This document shows, piece by piece, positions 62,963-64,000 of a DNA stretch of 64,000 nt (positions within the stretch are counted from its first letter, which is position 1; each line of letters begins with the position of its first letter). The translations under genes and the position numbers were made by a program. The notes under the pieces were generated by a model. That model was not told the origin of the DNA. It worked only from the letters and a program-made list of their open reading frames with translations, and did no database searches. The stretch spans positions 62,001 through 126,000 of the forward strand of contig NZ_BDBU01000043.1 of assembly GCF_001613145.1 (NCBI RefSeq), read 5' to 3'. Source of the DNA: Nocardia jejuensis NBRC 103114 (GTDB taxonomy: Bacteria; Actinomycetota; Actinomycetes; Mycobacteriales; Mycobacteriaceae).

Positions 62963-62971
62963 GTCCCAGAC
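62963..62971. promoter_or_regulatory. GTCYSRGAC site E
   Basis: GTCCCAGAC lies between the divergent gntR (start 62933) and the second ABC1 kinase (start 63069). A -10-like TAGGCT follows at 62976-62981. Confidence 0.5.
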
Positions 62972-63068
62972 AGTTTAGGCTCTCGTATGCCAAACTGCAC
63001 GTGCGCGCCACGGTGAGCCTCATGTGGGATCAGGCACAGCGCGCGCCGCGCACACAACGAGGTGAGCT

Positions 63069-64000
63069 ATGGCTATTCGGCGGATCGGTACCCGTTCCGG
63101 GGGAACCAGCGGCACGCCGCAGAGTGGAATTCGCGGCACGCCGCGGGCCGGAATTCGCGGCACGCCGCAGAGCGGAACCGGCGGCACGCCGCCGGTGAGA
63201 GCCGCGGTCCGCACTGCGAAAATGGCGTCCATCCCGGTCGCCTATGCCGGGCGGCAGGCCGCCGGAGCAGGTAAACGGGCGCTGGGCAGATCCGCGGCGG
63301 ACGTCGATCTGGAGATCCAGATGCGCACCGCCCAGCACATCTTCGAGGTGCTCGGCGAACTCAAGGGGTGCGCGACCAAATTCGGGCAGCTGCTCTCGAT
63401 CTACGAGCTCGCGCTGCCGGAGGAACTGTCCCGGCCGTACCGCACCGCACTCAATCAGCTCCAGGATTCGGCGCCGGCCATGATGCCCGCGACCGTGCGC
63501 GAGGCCATGGCCGAGGCGATGGGCGCGAGCTGGCAGTGGCACTTCCGGGAGTTCGACGATCGCCGGGCCGCGGCGGCCTCCATCGGTCAGGTGCACCGGG
63601 CGCGCTGGCGGGACGGCAGGCAGGCCGCGGTCAAGGTGATGTACCCGGGCGCGCACGCCGCCGTGCGCAACGACCTGGAACAACTGCGACGAGTCTCGGT
63701 GCTGGCCACCGTCTTCGTGCCCGGCGCCGACGTGCCCGCGGTGATCGAGGCCGTCTGCACCTGCGTCACCGAGGAACTCGACTATCAGGCCGAGGCCGCG
63801 CACCAGCGCCGCTTCGCCGAGGAATACGCCGATGATCCCGACTTCGTGGTGCCGGGGGTGATCATGCAGCGCGGGGACGTGATCGTCTCGGAGTGGCTCG
63901 ACGGCACACCGGTGCCGCGGATCATGGAGTCGGGCGCTCCCGAGGAACGCAGCCGGGTGGGCATGCTGATCCTGCGGTTCATGCTCTCGTCCTGGGTGCG
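63069..64000 (+). CDS. Second ABC1/AarF-family kinase, 3' end cut by window edge
   Basis: The frame opens at ATG 63069 (GAGGTGAG just upstream) and runs to the edge, 310 codons. Residues 14-42 are four imperfect copies of GTPQSGIR. Then come ELKGCATKFGQLLSIYELAL (KxGQ), RRAAAASIGQVHRARWRDGR, AAVKVMYPG with the catalytic Lys and the start of the C-lobe. It is paralogous to the kinase at 60603 but carries an extra repetitive N-terminus. Cytoplasmic or membrane-associated. The pairing with gntR suggests coordinated control. Confidence 0.88.
   Translation, partial: MAIRRIGTRSGGTSGTPQSGIRGTPRAGIRGTPQSGTGGTPPVRAAVRTAKMASIPVAYAGRQAAGAGKRALGRSAADVDLEIQMRTAQHIFEVLGELKGCATKFGQLLSIYELALPEELSRPYRTALNQLQDSAPAMMPATVREAMAEAMGASWQWHFREFDDRRAAAASIGQVHRARWRDGRQAAVKVMYPGAHAAVRNDLEQLRRVSVLATVFVPGADVPAVIEAVCTCVTEELDYQAEAAHQRRFAEEYADDPDFVVPGVIMQRGDVIVSEWLDGTPVPRIMESGAPEERSRVGMLILRFMLSSWV
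63111..63191 (+). repeat. 24-bp coding tandem repeat, about 3.4 copies
   Basis: Units starting GGCACGCCGC recur at 63111, 63135, 63159 and 63183 (partial), encoding GTPQSGIR-type octapeptides at the kinase N-terminus. Confidence 0.85.

Overview
The window is about 64 kb of high-GC DNA from a mycolic-acid actinobacterium, most likely Nocardia or a close relative. The reasons are: the block hrpA-nrdR-(one gene)-divS-like-lexA with actinobacterial SOS boxes; an oxyR-ahpC-ahpD module whose catalytic cysteines sit at mycobacterial AhpC/AhpD positions; a KasA-type ketoacyl synthase; DesA1-like and DesA3-like desaturases; a DUF5642-type lipoprotein; and many TANNNT -10 boxes 5-7 nt ahead of a start codon, the layout of leaderless transcripts. 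No rRNA, tRNA, CRISPR array, transposase or phage integrase was recognised, so this reads as chromosomal backbone plus accessory metabolism.

1-11 kb: a DUF4192 gene cut by the left edge, a VOC protein divergent from a WYL regulator around a long palindrome, a small secreted protein, a DUF5642-like lipoprotein, a PAC2 protein, a DUF3516-type RNA helicase, and a two-gene spermidine pathway (ornithine decarboxylase plus a fused SpeD-SpeE enzyme) ending in a 20-bp terminator stem. 11-23 kb: a PQQ-type sugar dehydrogenase lipoprotein, an ArsR-VOC pair with a clear operator, a methyltransferase, a TerD protein with a Pro/Gln linker, a D,D-carboxypeptidase, a permuted NlpC-like hydrolase sharing a symmetrical promoter with a 55-residue membrane protein, FAD and GMC oxidoreductases, a serine hydrolase and an aldo/keto reductase behind a MerR-type promoter.

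23-36 kb: a GS-rich surface protein ending in a YPETG sorting signal, translationally coupled to a class F sortase; a tandem AsnC regulator; a secreted beta-rich protein; a GGCT-MBL pair; oxyR/ahpCD; an HNH nuclease, a PhzF-like protein, an M48 protease, a class III aminotransferase and a DUF5134 membrane protein. 37-42 kb: a LacI regulator divergent from an MFS transporter, an alpha/beta hydrolase and a secreted lipase, with a perfect 18-bp operator between.

43-52 kb: the hrpA-nrdR-divS-lexA block. 52-64 kb: a lipid-linked region with two desaturases behind an AGTG/CACT half-site cluster, three SDRs, a KasA paralogue, a Holin-X membrane protein, two ABC1/AarF kinases (the second cut by the right edge) and a GntR regulator. 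Five promoter regions from 56.2 to 63.0 kb share the palindromic core GTCYSRGAC, suggesting one undescribed regulon. This is the strongest candidate here for a new system.
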